DNA of 64,000 nucleotides, taken from contig NZ_BMPI01000007.1 of assembly GCF_014647515.1 (NCBI RefSeq), positions 42,183 to 106,182 of the forward strand, given 5' to 3'. This DNA comes from Dactylosporangium sucinum. GTDB taxonomy: Bacteria > Actinomycetota > Actinomycetes > Mycobacteriales > Micromonosporaceae. The notes under the pieces are model-generated. The model had not been told where the DNA came from. It saw only the letters and a program-made list of their open reading frames with translations, and searched no databases. Both the position numbers and the translations under genes were made by a program. Positions 18,189-29,526 of this stretch are shown here, piece after piece; position 1 is the first letter of the stretch; every line of letters starts with the position of its first letter.

Positions 18189-19097
18189 TTATGCAAGCGA
18201 ATATGCGATTCCGTCCAGGATGTCCGACTCTGAGGCGATCACCGAGTCGGCGCCCGAACGGTCCACGATCGTGCGCAGGATCAACGCGCCCGCGCCAATG
18301 ACGTCCGCCCGGCCCGGGTGCATGACCGGGGTGGCGAGGCGCTGCTCGGCCGTCTTGCCCAGCAGGTCCGCGGTCACCTTGGCCACGTCGGCGGCCGAGA
18401 TGCGGGCCCGGTGGATGCGGGCCGGGTCGTACTCCGGCAGGTCCAGGGCCAGCGCCGTCACCGTCGTCACCGAGCCGGCCAGGCCGACCAGCGTCCTGGC
18501 CCGCCGGCCGTCGACGGCCGCCAGCGCGCGGTCGACCGCCGCGGTGACGTCGGCCTCGGCCGCGGCGATCTGGTCCGGGGTCGGCGGGTCACCGTGCAGG
18601 TGGCGCTCGGTCATCCGCACGCAGCCGATGTCGACGCTGATCGCCGCGTCGACGCCGGTGGTGCCGACGACGAACTCGGTCGAGCCGCCGCCGATGTCGA
18701 CGACCAGATACGGCGGCTCGGCGGTCAGGCCCCGCACGGCCCCCGTGAACGACAGGCGGGCCTCCTCGTCGCCCGTGATGACCTCCGGGTCGAAGCCGAG
18801 GACCTGGCGGACCATTGCCTGGAAGTCGGCGGCGTTGGCGGCGTCGCGGGAGGCGCTCGTCGCGACCATCCGGGCGGCCCCGACGCCGGACCGGGCGATG
18901 TCCGCCGCGTAGTCGACGAGGGCGACCCGGGTGCGCTCGATGGCCGCGGGCGACAGCCGGCCGGTCTTGTCGACGCCCTCACCCAGCCGGACGATCCGCA
19001 TCTGCCGGGTGACGTCGGTCAGGCCGTCGCCGGAGACGTCGGCGATCAGCAGGCGGACGGAGTTGGTCCCGCAGTCGATGGCAGCCACGCGCTTCAC
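18189..19097 (-). CDS. Ppx/GppA family exopolyphosphatase
   Basis: This 302-residue protein has the ASKHA ATPase fold: AAIDCGTNSVRLLIAD (phosphate 1), then ATSASRDA, GDEEARLSF, VDIGGGSTEF (phosphate 2) and GLAGSVTTV. The length corresponds to the short, two-domain actinobacterial type without the C-terminal HD domain. It hydrolyses polyphosphate or (p)ppGpp-related pentaphosphate. GTG starts 7 nt after TAGGCT (19105-19110, complement). This promoter overlaps the stop codon of the upstream acetyltransferase gene. Confidence 0.92.
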   Translation of the reverse strand: MKRVAAIDCGTNSVRLLIADVSGDGLTDVTRQMRIVRLGEGVDKTGRLSPAAIERTRVALVDYAADIARSGVGAARMVATSASRDAANAADFQAMVRQVLGFDPEVITGDEEARLSFTGAVRGLTAEPPYLVVDIGGGSTEFVVGTTGVDAAISVDIGCVRMTERHLHGDPPTPDQIAAAEADVTAAVDRALAAVDGRRARTLVGLAGSVTTVTALALDLPEYDPARIHRARISAADVAKVTADLLGKTAEQRLATPVMHPGRADVIGAGALILRTIVDRSGADSVIASESDILDGIAYSLA

Positions 19098-19107
19098 GCT
19101 CGAAAGC

Positions 19108-19611
19108 CTACAAATGCAGCAGCATCCGGGTGTTGCCGAGGGTGTTGGGCTTGACCCGCTCCAGGTCCAGGAACTCGGCGACGCCCTCGTCGTAGGAGCG
19201 CAGCAGCTCCTCGTAGACCTGGTGGGTGACCGGCGTGCCGTCGATCGGCACGAAGCCGAACGAGCCGAAGAAGCGGGTCTCGAAGGTCAGCACGAACACC
19301 CTGCGCACGCCGATCTCGCGGGCCGCGCCGAGCAGCTCGGTGACGATGCGGTGGCCGATCTTGTGGCCGCGGGTGAGCGGGTCGACGGCCACGGTGCGGA
19401 CCTCGGCGAGGTCCTCCCACATCACGTGCAGCGCGCCGCAGCCGACGATCGTGCCGTCGGTGTCGCGCTCGGCCACCCAGAATTCCTGCACTGTTTCGTA
19501 CAACGTCACCGTGGGTTTGGACAGCAGGCGCCGGTCCGCGACGTACATCGCGACCAGCCGCCGAATCCCCCGCACGTCGGCGGTCCGCGCCCGCCGAACG
19601 GTTACCTCCAT
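19108..19611 (-). CDS. Amino-acid N-acetyltransferase (short ArgA type)
   Basis: This 167-residue GNAT protein closely resembles the single-domain N-acetylglutamate synthases of actinobacteria (Mycobacterium Rv2747 type). The pattern is IRRLVAMYVADRRLL then TLYETVQEFWVAE near the N-terminus, the acetyl-CoA loop VDPLTRGHKIGHRI, and TFETRFFGSFGF towards the end. It would make N-acetylglutamate, the first arginine intermediate. The ATG is 7 nt after TACCCT (19619-19624, complement), so it is leaderless. Its promoter overlaps that of the divergent CBM2 gene. Confidence 0.85.
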   Translation of the reverse strand: MEVTVRRARTADVRGIRRLVAMYVADRRLLSKPTVTLYETVQEFWVAERDTDGTIVGCGALHVMWEDLAEVRTVAVDPLTRGHKIGHRIVTELLGAAREIGVRRVFVLTFETRFFGSFGFVPIDGTPVTHQVYEELLRSYDEGVAEFLDLERVKPNTLGNTRMLLHL

Positions 19612-19635
19612 GGCGGTAAGGGTAGTGGCGCGCGG

Positions 19636-20124
19636 ATGTGGCATCTGACACGCGACCGGGTGCTCATGCTCACCACGGCGGTAATGGTGGTGGCGGCCGG
19701 CACGATGACGGTTCTGTACCTGACGAAGGACGGCGCGGCACCACCGACGTCGGCGGCCCGCACCTCGGATCCCACGCCGACGGCGAGCGCCCCACCGTCG
19801 GCGGCGCCGGCCAAGGCCGGCTCGATGAAGGCGGGCTACGCCGTGCGCAGCAAGTGGAAGGACGGCTTCAATGCGGAGGTGACGGTGACGAACCTCGGTT
19901 CGCAGCCGATCCAGGGCTGGACGGTACAGCTCAAGCTCCCGAAGGACGTGGACGTCACGTCCACGTGGGGCGCCAAGGCCGAGCACAAGACCGGGGAGCT
20001 CATCCTGCAGTCGCAGGCATGGAACACGTACCTCGAGGCCGGCGGCTCGATCCGGATGGGGTTCGAGGCCAAGGGCGACGCGGCGCAGCCGACGAGCTGC
20101 ACCGTGAACGGGTCACCCTGCTGA
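19636..20124 (+). CDS. Membrane-tethered carbohydrate-binding module family 2 protein
   Basis: This 162-residue protein has one N-terminal membrane helix (about 10-30), a Ser/Thr/Pro/Ala linker (about 33-60), and a C-terminal CBM2-like domain. The domain has Y-A-V-R-S-K-W then GFNAEVTVTN, IQGWTV, an internal W, WN near GGS, and a terminal NGSPC cysteine. There is no catalytic domain, which is unusual because CBM2 normally rides on cellulases or chitinases. It may hold the cell to cellulose or chitin, or bind the cell's own polymer. An AT-poor hexamer (TAGTGG) lies 7 nt before the ATG, so the promoter is a weak match. Confidence 0.82.
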   Translation: MWHLTRDRVLMLTTAVMVVAAGTMTVLYLTKDGAAPPTSAARTSDPTPTASAPPSAAPAKAGSMKAGYAVRSKWKDGFNAEVTVTNLGSQPIQGWTVQLKLPKDVDVTSTWGAKAEHKTGELILQSQAWNTYLEAGGSIRMGFEAKGDAAQPTSCTVNGSPC

Positions 20125-20166
20125 CAGTTCGTTGAACGCCCGGCCGCCGGGCCCCACATTGACCCC

Positions 20167-20889
20167 ATGAAACGGATCCTGACGTTGGGCGCCGCGGCGG
20201 TCCTCGGCGCGGGCGTGCTCGGCTGCGGCGTCGTCAACCAGGTCAAGCAGGCCGTCGACAACGTCTCGGCCATCAGCGACCTCGCCGACCGGATGGGCAA
20301 GTCCGCGCAGCTGACCTTCACGGCCGAGTACAAGACCGACGACGGCTCGACGACGACCGTGGTCCAGCAGCCGCCGAAGGCCGCCTACCTCGGCAAGGAC
20401 GGCCGCTTCATCCTCACCGAGGACGCCATGTACTCGTGCACGGGCCCGGCGAACAAGGTCGTGTGCCAGAAGAGCCCCGTGCAGACCGGCAACCTGTCGG
20501 CGGCCGACCAGTCCGCCTACCTGTCGGCCGTGGCCGGCGGCGGCTTCATCAGCACCGAGATGGCCCTCGGGCTGATGACGGCCGCCGCGGTCGTGCCCGG
20601 CGTGAAAATCGCCCAGAACACCGCCACCATCGCCGGTCAGAAAAGCGACTGTCTGGACGTGACCGGAATCCCGCAGGACAACAACCCCAACGCGGTCACC
20701 GCGAAGGAGTTCCATGTCTGCGTGGCCGAGAACGGCCTGCTCACCCGGTTCAAGGGGGTTGGGACGGACGAGAAGGCGCTGGGCGTCGAGCTCACGAAGT
20801 TCAGCTCCGACGTCGACGCGAAGGCGTTCGTACCGCCGAAGGGCGCGAAGATCGTCGAAGCCTCCGCCCCGCCTGGGACGGGTAACTGA
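20167..20889 (+). CDS. Lipoprotein of unknown function
   Basis: This 240-residue protein has a lipobox (GVLGC, Cys20), so it is exported and lipid-anchored. The mature part has a helical start and then a beta-rich region with four further cysteines (YSC, VVCQ, DCLDV, HVCV). It resembles the broad LppX/LprG-like shape but has no decisive motif. It follows the CBM2 gene by 42 nt and may share its transcript. Confidence 0.82.
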   Translation: MKRILTLGAAAVLGAGVLGCGVVNQVKQAVDNVSAISDLADRMGKSAQLTFTAEYKTDDGSTTTVVQQPPKAAYLGKDGRFILTEDAMYSCTGPANKVVCQKSPVQTGNLSAADQSAYLSAVAGGGFISTEMALGLMTAAAVVPGVKIAQNTATIAGQKSDCLDVTGIPQDNNPNAVTAKEFHVCVAENGLLTRFKGVGTDEKALGVELTKFSSDVDAKAFVPPKGAKIVEASAPPGTGN

Positions 20890-20903
20890 CGTACCTTGTC
20901 GGG

Positions 20904-21848
20904 GTGCTGACACCACCCCGGGAGCTCCCAGATGACGCGCTCGCGTCACTGCTCGTCCACGAGTGGGGACTCACGGTCAAGTCGCTCACCTACCGGCCGG
21001 TCGGCTTCGGCAGCCACCACTGGGAGCTCGTCGACACGTCGGGCTCCCGGTGGTTCGTCACCGTCGACGAGCCGGCCGACCCGGCCCGGCTGCGCGCGTC
21101 GCTCGCCGTCGCCGCCGACCTGCACGTGACCGGCCACACCTTCGCGGTCGCCCCGGTGCCGACGCTGCGCAGCGAGACGATGCTGACGAGCGGGCCGTTC
21201 GCGATCGCCGTCTATCCGTTCGTCGACGGCACCAGCTTCGAGTGGAACGCGTTCGCCGGGCCCGAGCACCGGCAGGCCACCCTCGACATGATCATCCAGC
21301 TGCACACCGCCCCGCCGGTGGTGCGCCGGCACGCGCGGGTCGACGACTTCGCGGTCCCGCACCGCGACGAGGTCGAGCAGGCGCTCAAGCGGCCCGGGCC
21401 GGACTGCGGGCCCTATGCGGCGGCCGCGGCCGACCTGCTGGCCGCGCACCGGGAGCCGCTGCGGCGGTTGCTCGCGCGGTACGACGAGCTCGTCCTGGAG
21501 AGCCGCGCCGAACCGGTGCGCGCCGTCCTCACCCACGGCGAGCCGCACTCGGGCAACACCATGCGGACGCCGACCGGCTGGCGGCTGATCGACTGGGACA
21601 CCGTGCTGATCTCGCCGCCGGAGCGCGACCTGTGGCTGATCGAGCCGGGCGACGGATCGATCTTCACGGCGTACGCCGAGGCGACCGGCGTCCTGGTCCG
21701 CCCCTCGACGATCATGCTCTTCCAGCTGCGCTGGGCCCTCGCCGACATCGCGGTCGAGGTGCGCCGCTTCCGCCGGCCGCACACCGGCACCTCGGACGAC
21801 GCCGACGGCTGGGAGATCCTGTGCTCAGTCCTCGCCCGGATCGAGTGA
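20904..21848 (+). CDS. APH/choline kinase-family phosphotransferase
   Basis: This 314-residue protein has a kinase-like fold. The catalytic loop is HGEPHSGN (about residue 211), and the metal-binding motif is IDWDT (about 229). It resembles aminoglycoside phosphotransferases but could phosphorylate any small alcohol. GTG follows TACCTT (20892-20897) by 6 nt, so the mRNA is leaderless. Its 3' end overlaps the convergent DUF501 gene by 24 nt. Confidence 0.85.
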   Translation: MLTPPRELPDDALASLLVHEWGLTVKSLTYRPVGFGSHHWELVDTSGSRWFVTVDEPADPARLRASLAVAADLHVTGHTFAVAPVPTLRSETMLTSGPFAIAVYPFVDGTSFEWNAFAGPEHRQATLDMIIQLHTAPPVVRRHARVDDFAVPHRDEVEQALKRPGPDCGPYAAAAADLLAAHREPLRRLLARYDELVLESRAEPVRAVLTHGEPHSGNTMRTPTGWRLIDWDTVLISPPERDLWLIEPGDGSIFTAYAEATGVLVRPSTIMLFQLRWALADIAVEVRRFRRPHTGTSDDADGWEILCSVLARIE

Positions 21849-22340
21849 CACGCACGGGCCCGCGGCCCACCACTCGCCGGCCTGCTCACGCGTCTCGTCG
21901 CCGAACGGGTTGACCCCCGGCCCGGCCGCGAGCGCGTGGCCGAGGTGGACGTGCAGGCACTTCACCCGGGTCGGCATGCCGCCCGCGGACACCCCGGCGA
22001 TCTCCTGGACGTGCCCGATCTCCTCGCGCCTGCGGAGGTACTGCTGGTGCGCCCGCTCGTAGGCCGCGGCCAGCTCCGGGTCCTCGGCGAGGCGGGCGTT
22101 CATCGTCTTCATGAGCCCGGCCGACTCCAGCCGGCTGCACTCATGGACCGCCCGGGGACAGGTCAGGTAGTACAGCGTGGGAAACGGCGTGCCGTCGGGC
22201 AGCCTCGGCGTCGTCTCCACCACGTCGGGCAGCCCGCAGGGGCACCGGTGCGCGACGGCCCGCGTCCCCCGCGGCGCGCGGCCGAGCTGCGCCGCGACCA
22301 CCGCCAGATCCTGCTCGGTGGCCTTCTCGGGTTCGCTCAC
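21825..22340 (-). CDS. DUF501 domain protein
   Basis: This 171-residue protein carries the DUF501 signature: CPCGLPDVVETTPRL, PTLYYLTCP, SRLE, and VKCLHVHLGHALA with a terminal W. The Cys and His residues suggest a metal site. GTG overlaps the stop of ftsB (GTGA). The eno-ftsB-DUF501 order is conserved in actinobacteria, usually followed by ppx, which here lies 3 kb further on. The function is unknown. Confidence 0.92.
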   Translation of the reverse strand: MSEPEKATEQDLAVVAAQLGRAPRGTRAVAHRCPCGLPDVVETTPRLPDGTPFPTLYYLTCPRAVHECSRLESAGLMKTMNARLAEDPELAAAYERAHQQYLRRREEIGHVQEIAGVSAGGMPTRVKCLHVHLGHALAAGPGVNPFGDETREQAGEWWAAGPCVSLDPGED

Positions 22341-22870
22341 TGCTTGTCCGCCGCCTCGACGCTCGACCACAACTTGCCATACCACGGCCGGGGTGCCTTC
22401 TCCGTGCCCGGCACGTCGGCCGGGTCGGTCGCCTGCGCCCGGCTCGGGTCGACCACCACATACGGCTTCTCGCCCGGCAGCACCATGTGCAGCCGCTGCC
22501 GGGCCTGACTGATCACATACTCCGGGTCGTCCCACTTCTTGGCGCGGGCGGCCATGTCCGCCACCTTCGCCGCCTGGAGCTCCTGGCTCTGCTCGTAGGC
22601 GGCGATCTCCGCCTCCTGAGCGAGGTACACCCGGACCGGATAGGCATAGGCGAGCAGCAGGACCAGCAGGACCAGGCTCAGGACCACGGCCCGGCTGGTG
22701 AACCGCCGCGGCTGCGGCGCCCGGGTGCGCAGGGCGGCGCCGCCGGTCGACACCGCGCGGCGGGCAACCGTGGGGCGGGCGTTCGGGCGGGTCGCGCCGC
22801 GCGTGCGAGGGGCCTCCCGGCCGCGCCCGCCCGGCCTGGTCCGCTGCTGCATGCCCTCCCCCTGTTCCAT
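22337..22870 (-). CDS. ftsB: Septum formation initiator (FtsB/DivIC family)
   Basis: This protein of about 177 residues has a basic, Arg/Pro-rich cytoplasmic N-terminus (about 60 residues), one membrane helix (about 68-90), and a short external coiled coil (about 90-125). A late WDDPEYVISQARQRLHMV motif is typical of actinobacterial FtsB. It would join the FtsQ-FtsL divisome complex. Two starts are possible: ATG at 22868-22870, directly after the eno terminator hairpin, and ATG at 22850-22852. Neither has well-spaced Shine-Dalgarno bases. Confidence 0.88.
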   Translation of the reverse strand: MEQGEGMQQRTRPGGRGREAPRTRGATRPNARPTVARRAVSTGGAALRTRAPQPRRFTSRAVVLSLVLLVLLLAYAYPVRVYLAQEAEIAAYEQSQELQAAKVADMAARAKKWDDPEYVISQARQRLHMVLPGEKPYVVVDPSRAQATDPADVPGTEKAPRPWYGKLWSSVEAADKQ

Positions 22871-22871
22871 G

Positions 22872-22901
22872 CCGGCGCCCGCCTTGTGGGGCGGGCGCCG
22901 G
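22872..22901 (-). terminator. Perfect 12-bp hairpin between eno and ftsB
   Basis: The arms 22872-22883 and 22890-22901 pair perfectly around a 6-nt loop, starting 9 nt after the eno stop. There is no U-tract, and the stem ends one base before the first possible ftsB start codon. It may attenuate readthrough, protect the eno mRNA 3' end, or affect ftsB translation. Confidence 0.7.
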
Positions 22902-22910
22902 AAATTCCCA

Positions 22911-26385
<3,475 letters not shown>

Positions 26386-26401
26386 CCCGAAACCGTATCC
26401 C

Positions 26402-27772
26402 CTAGACGAGCGTCGCGAGGGTGCGCACGGCCCGGGCGAGCTCGTGCGGGGTGTGCGCGGCGTACCCGAGGACCAGCCCGGCCGGCCCCCGCTTGCGCAT
26501 CCGCAGCGCCGACAGGGCGAGCGGGCCGAGGCCCGCGGCGGCGGCCCGCTCGACGATGGCGACGTCGTCGGTGCCGGGCGGCAGCTCGACGACGAGGTGC
26601 AGGCCGGCCGCGATGCCGCCGATGCGGGCCTTCGGCAGGTGCCGGCGCAGCGCGGCGACGATCGCGTCGCGCCGCTCGCGGTGCAGGCGGCGGGCGCGGC
26701 GCAGGTGCCGGTCGTAGCCGCCGCCGGCCAGGAACTCGGCGAACGCGAGCTGCTGCAGGGCGGGGCCGCCGTTGTCTGCGTCGGCCTTCGCCGCGCACAG
26801 CCCGGGCAGCCAGGCCGGCGGCGCGACCAGCCAGCCGAGCCGCAGGCCGGGCGCGAGCACCTTGCTGACCGAGCCGACCAGGGCGACCCGGTCCGGTGCC
26901 AGGCCCTGCAGGCAGGCGACCGGCTCGCGGTCGTAGCGGTACTCGGCGTCGTAGTCGTCCTCGACGATCAGCCCGTCGACCCGCCGCGCCCAGCCGACCA
27001 GCTCGGCGCGCCGCCGGGGGGCGAGCACCACCCCGGTCGGGAACTGGTGGGCCGGGGTGAGCAGCACCGCCTTCGCCCGCGTGCGGCTCAGCGCGCGCAC
27101 GTCGAGGCCCTCCTCGTCGACCGGGACCGGCACCACCTCCAGCCCGAGCCGGGCCACGTGGTCGCGCAGGGCCGCCGAGCCGGGGTCCTCGAACGCGATC
27201 CGCCGGACCCCGCGGGCCAGCAGCGCGTGGGCCACGAGGGCGAGGCCCTGGGTGACGCCGGCGGTGACGATGAGGCCCTCGGGCGCCACCAGCGCGGCCC
27301 GCACCCGGCCGAGGTAGCCGGCCAGCTCCTGGCGCAGCCGGGGCACGCCCACCGCGTCCCCGTAGTCGAAGTCGGCGTCGAGCGCCCCGGTCAGGGCCGT
27401 CTCGTAGGCGCGCCGCCACGCCGTGCGGGGGAACATGCCGAGGTCGGGCACGCCCGGGCGCAGCGGGGCCACCGCCGTCGCGCGCTCGGGCAGGCCTTCC
27501 CGTTGCCGCGGTACCGCGGTCGCGACGGCCGCCACCACCGTGCCCGAGCCGCGCCGGGTGACCAGCCGCCCCTCGGCGGTGAGCTGCTCGTAGGCGCCGA
27601 CGACCAGCCCGCGGGACACCCCGAGGTCGGCCGCCAGATCGCGGGTGGAGGGCAGCCGGGTGCCCGGCGCCAGCCGGCCCCGGGTGATCGCGTCGCGCAG
27701 CGCGCCGACCAGCTGGTCGCCGACCCGGGGCCGGGTGCGGTCGAGCTCGACGAGCGCCTCCCACACCGACAA
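26402..27772 (-). CDS. MocR/PdxR family regulator (GntR-aminotransferase fusion)
   Basis: This protein of about 456 residues has an N-terminal GntR winged helix (GRLAPGTRLPSTRDLAADLGVSRGLV). The rest is a fold-type I aminotransferase domain with VEDDYDAEYRYDREP, and the PLP lysine is in VGSVSKVLAPGLRLGW. Such proteins sense PLP or amino acids. The start is taken as TTG (27770-27772), 5 nt after GGAGG; a GTG 12 nt further on is an alternative. TACAGT (27802-27807, complement) is a plausible -10. It is divergent from an EamA transporter, its probable target. Confidence 0.9.
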   Translation of the reverse strand: MSVWEALVELDRTRPRVGDQLVGALRDAITRGRLAPGTRLPSTRDLAADLGVSRGLVVGAYEQLTAEGRLVTRRGSGTVVAAVATAVPRQREGLPERATAVAPLRPGVPDLGMFPRTAWRRAYETALTGALDADFDYGDAVGVPRLRQELAGYLGRVRAALVAPEGLIVTAGVTQGLALVAHALLARGVRRIAFEDPGSAALRDHVARLGLEVVPVPVDEEGLDVRALSRTRAKAVLLTPAHQFPTGVVLAPRRRAELVGWARRVDGLIVEDDYDAEYRYDREPVACLQGLAPDRVALVGSVSKVLAPGLRLGWLVAPPAWLPGLCAAKADADNGGPALQQLAFAEFLAGGGYDRHLRRARRLHRERRDAIVAALRRHLPKARIGGIAAGLHLVVELPPGTDDVAIVERAAAAGLGPLALSALRMRKRGPAGLVLGYAAHTPHELARAVRTLATLV

Positions 27773-27773
27773 T

Positions 27774-27817
27774 TGGTCCTCCAAAAGCAGGGTTCGGTGG
27801 CACTGTAGCGTGGACCA
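27774..27817. promoter_or_regulatory. MocR/EamA divergent control region
   Basis: The inverted half-sites TGGTCC (27774-27779) and GGACCA (27812-27817) flank the predicted mocR -10 (27802-27807). The eamA -10 TAGGTT (27828-27833) lies just beyond. The spacing is wide, so DNA bending or two dimers would be needed. The regulator is inferred from adjacency. Confidence 0.45.
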
Positions 27818-27840
27818 CTCGCCGCCGTAGGTTCGGCCGT

Positions 27841-28818
27841 ATGACCCGCCGGCACATCGCGTACTGCGTCCTGACCTGCGCACTTCTCGGCAGCTCGTTC
27901 ACCGTCAGCCGGTCCATCGGCAGCTTTCCGGTGCTCACCGGGCAGGCGCTGCGGTACACCCTGGCCGCGCTCGCACTGTTCGCGTTGCTGGCTACCTCGC
28001 AGCGCCGGCTGCCGACCCTGCGTGAGCTCGTGCGGCTGGGCGCGGTCGCGGCGACCGGCCTCGTGCTGTTCAACGTCCTGCTGCTCGCCGCGCTCCGCCA
28101 CGCGGACCCGGCGGTGATCGGCACGATCGTCGGGGTGAGCCCGCTGGTGCTGGCGCTGCTCGGGCCGCTGCAGGAGGGCCGGCGGCCGTCGCGGCGGCTG
28201 CTGCTCGCGGGCGGCGTCGTGGTGCTGGGCGCGGCCCTGGTGGAGGGCTTCGGCCACACCGACCCGGCCGGGCTGTGGGCGGCGGTGGGCGTGCTGGGCT
28301 GCGAGGCGGCGTTCTCGCTGCTCGCCGCGCCGCTGCTGCCGCGGCTCGGGCCGGTGCGGGTGTCGGCGTGGAGCACGCTGCTCGCGGTACCGATCCTGCT
28401 GCTGCTCGTGCCGGTCACCGGTGAACGCCCGCGGCTGCCCACCCGGGAGGAGGCCGCCGCCATCGCGTTCCTCGGGCTGGTGCTGACGGTCGTCGCGTTC
28501 GTGTGCTGGTACGCCGCGGTGGCCGGGCTCGGCGTCGACCGGGCCGGGCTGTTCGTCGGCCTCGTGCCGGTGTTCGCCCTGCTCACCGTGTCCATCGTGG
28601 ACGGCGTGCGGCCCGGCCTGCCGCGGGTGGCCGGGGTCCTGCTGGTCGGCTCCGGCCTCGTCCTGGCCGCCCGGAACGTCGGGCAGCGTGTTAAGCAGGA
28701 TGCATGGCAAGCACCGCGCTCGTCCTCGGCGCCGGCGGCATCACCGGCGTCGCATGGCAACTCGGAGTCCTCATCGGCCTGCACGACCGGGGCGTCGACC
28801 TCGGCGGCGCCGACCTGA
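27841..28818 (+). CDS. EamA/DMT family transporter
   Basis: This 325-residue protein has about ten membrane helices in two EamA repeats and would export metabolites or amino acids. The ATG is 7 nt after TAGGTT (27828-27833), which suggests a leaderless transcript driven from the mocR intergenic region. The helices end near residue 283. The last 40 or so residues are Ser/Ala/Thr-rich and are read in another frame across the first 115 nt of the patatin gene. This tail looks like an accidental read-through after loss of the normal stop, or a very recent frameshift. Confidence 0.88.
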   Translation: MTRRHIAYCVLTCALLGSSFTVSRSIGSFPVLTGQALRYTLAALALFALLATSQRRLPTLRELVRLGAVAATGLVLFNVLLLAALRHADPAVIGTIVGVSPLVLALLGPLQEGRRPSRRLLLAGGVVVLGAALVEGFGHTDPAGLWAAVGVLGCEAAFSLLAAPLLPRLGPVRVSAWSTLLAVPILLLLVPVTGERPRLPTREEAAAIAFLGLVLTVVAFVCWYAAVAGLGVDRAGLFVGLVPVFALLTVSIVDGVRPGLPRVAGVLLVGSGLVLAARNVGQRVKQDAWQAPRSSSAPAASPASHGNSESSSACTTGASTSAAPT

Positions 28819-29489
28819 TCGTCGGCACCTCGGCCGGCGCGATGACCGGCGCCCTCATCGGCGCCTTCCGCGACCCCCGCACGGCGGCCGCCATCGAGGC
28901 GCCGCTCGGCCCCGGCGACCCGCCGCTGCACGCCGACTGGAGCCGCGGCGCCGTCGCCTTCGGCCTGCTCCAGGACGAGTCGCTCAGCCCGGCCGAGATG
29001 CGCCGGCAGATCGGGACGATCGCGCTGGAGGCCGAGGTGGGCCCGCCCGACCCGTGGCTGGCGGCGTTCGCCCGCCGGCTGCCGATCACCGAGTGGCCGG
29101 CCCACCTGCTGGTGACGGCCGTCGACGTCCACACCGGCGAGCCGGTGCGCTGGACGGCCGCCTCGGACGTGCCGCTCGCGGCCGCGGTCGCCGCCAGCTG
29201 CGCGGTGCCGTGCATCTTCCCGCCGATCCCGGTGAACGGCAGCCGCTACATGGACGGCGGCGTCCGCTCCCGCACGAACGCGGACCTGGCGGCCGGCCAC
29301 GACACGGTGTACGTCCTGGCGCCGCGCATGCCGATGCTGCAGCGCGAGGCCGTCGACCCGTCGTTCGTGCTCATCGAGCCGTCGGCGGAGGCGACGGAGG
29401 CCATCGGCGGCAACGTCTTCGACGCCACCCGCTGGACGGCGACCCTGCGGGCCGGCGAGGCCCAGGCCCACACCCTGGACCTGACCTGA
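28704..29489 (+). CDS. Patatin-like phospholipase
   Basis: This 261-residue protein has the patatin hydrolase features: the oxyanion motif GAGGITG near the N-terminus, the nucleophile elbow GTSAG (about residues 41-45), and the catalytic Asp in MDGGVRS. It would release fatty acids from lipids. The ATG start is preceded by AGCAGGA. It overlaps the end of the transporter reading frame by 115 nt. Confidence 0.92.
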   Translation: MASTALVLGAGGITGVAWQLGVLIGLHDRGVDLGGADLIVGTSAGAMTGALIGAFRDPRTAAAIEAPLGPGDPPLHADWSRGAVAFGLLQDESLSPAEMRRQIGTIALEAEVGPPDPWLAAFARRLPITEWPAHLLVTAVDVHTGEPVRWTAASDVPLAAAVAASCAVPCIFPPIPVNGSRYMDGGVRSRTNADLAAGHDTVYVLAPRMPMLQREAVDPSFVLIEPSAEATEAIGGNVFDATRWTATLRAGEAQAHTLDLT

Positions 29490-29490
29490 C

Positions 29491-29507
29491 GCCGAAATAA
29501 TATCGGC
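29491..29507. promoter_or_regulatory. AT-centred palindrome upstream of fic
   Basis: GCCGA and TCGGC flank an AT-only 7-bp spacer directly after the patatin stop and 8 bp before the TAGGAT -10 hexamer (29515-29520). It could be an operator for fic or a weak terminator for patatin. It is the most AT-rich short segment of the window. Confidence 0.5.
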
Positions 29508-29526
29508 ATTCTGCTAGGATAATTTT

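Noticed and set aside
20904..21848. Calling the phosphotransferase an aminoglycoside resistance gene
   Set aside because: The shared HGxxHxxN and DxD motifs occur in many small-molecule kinases and no resistance context is present.
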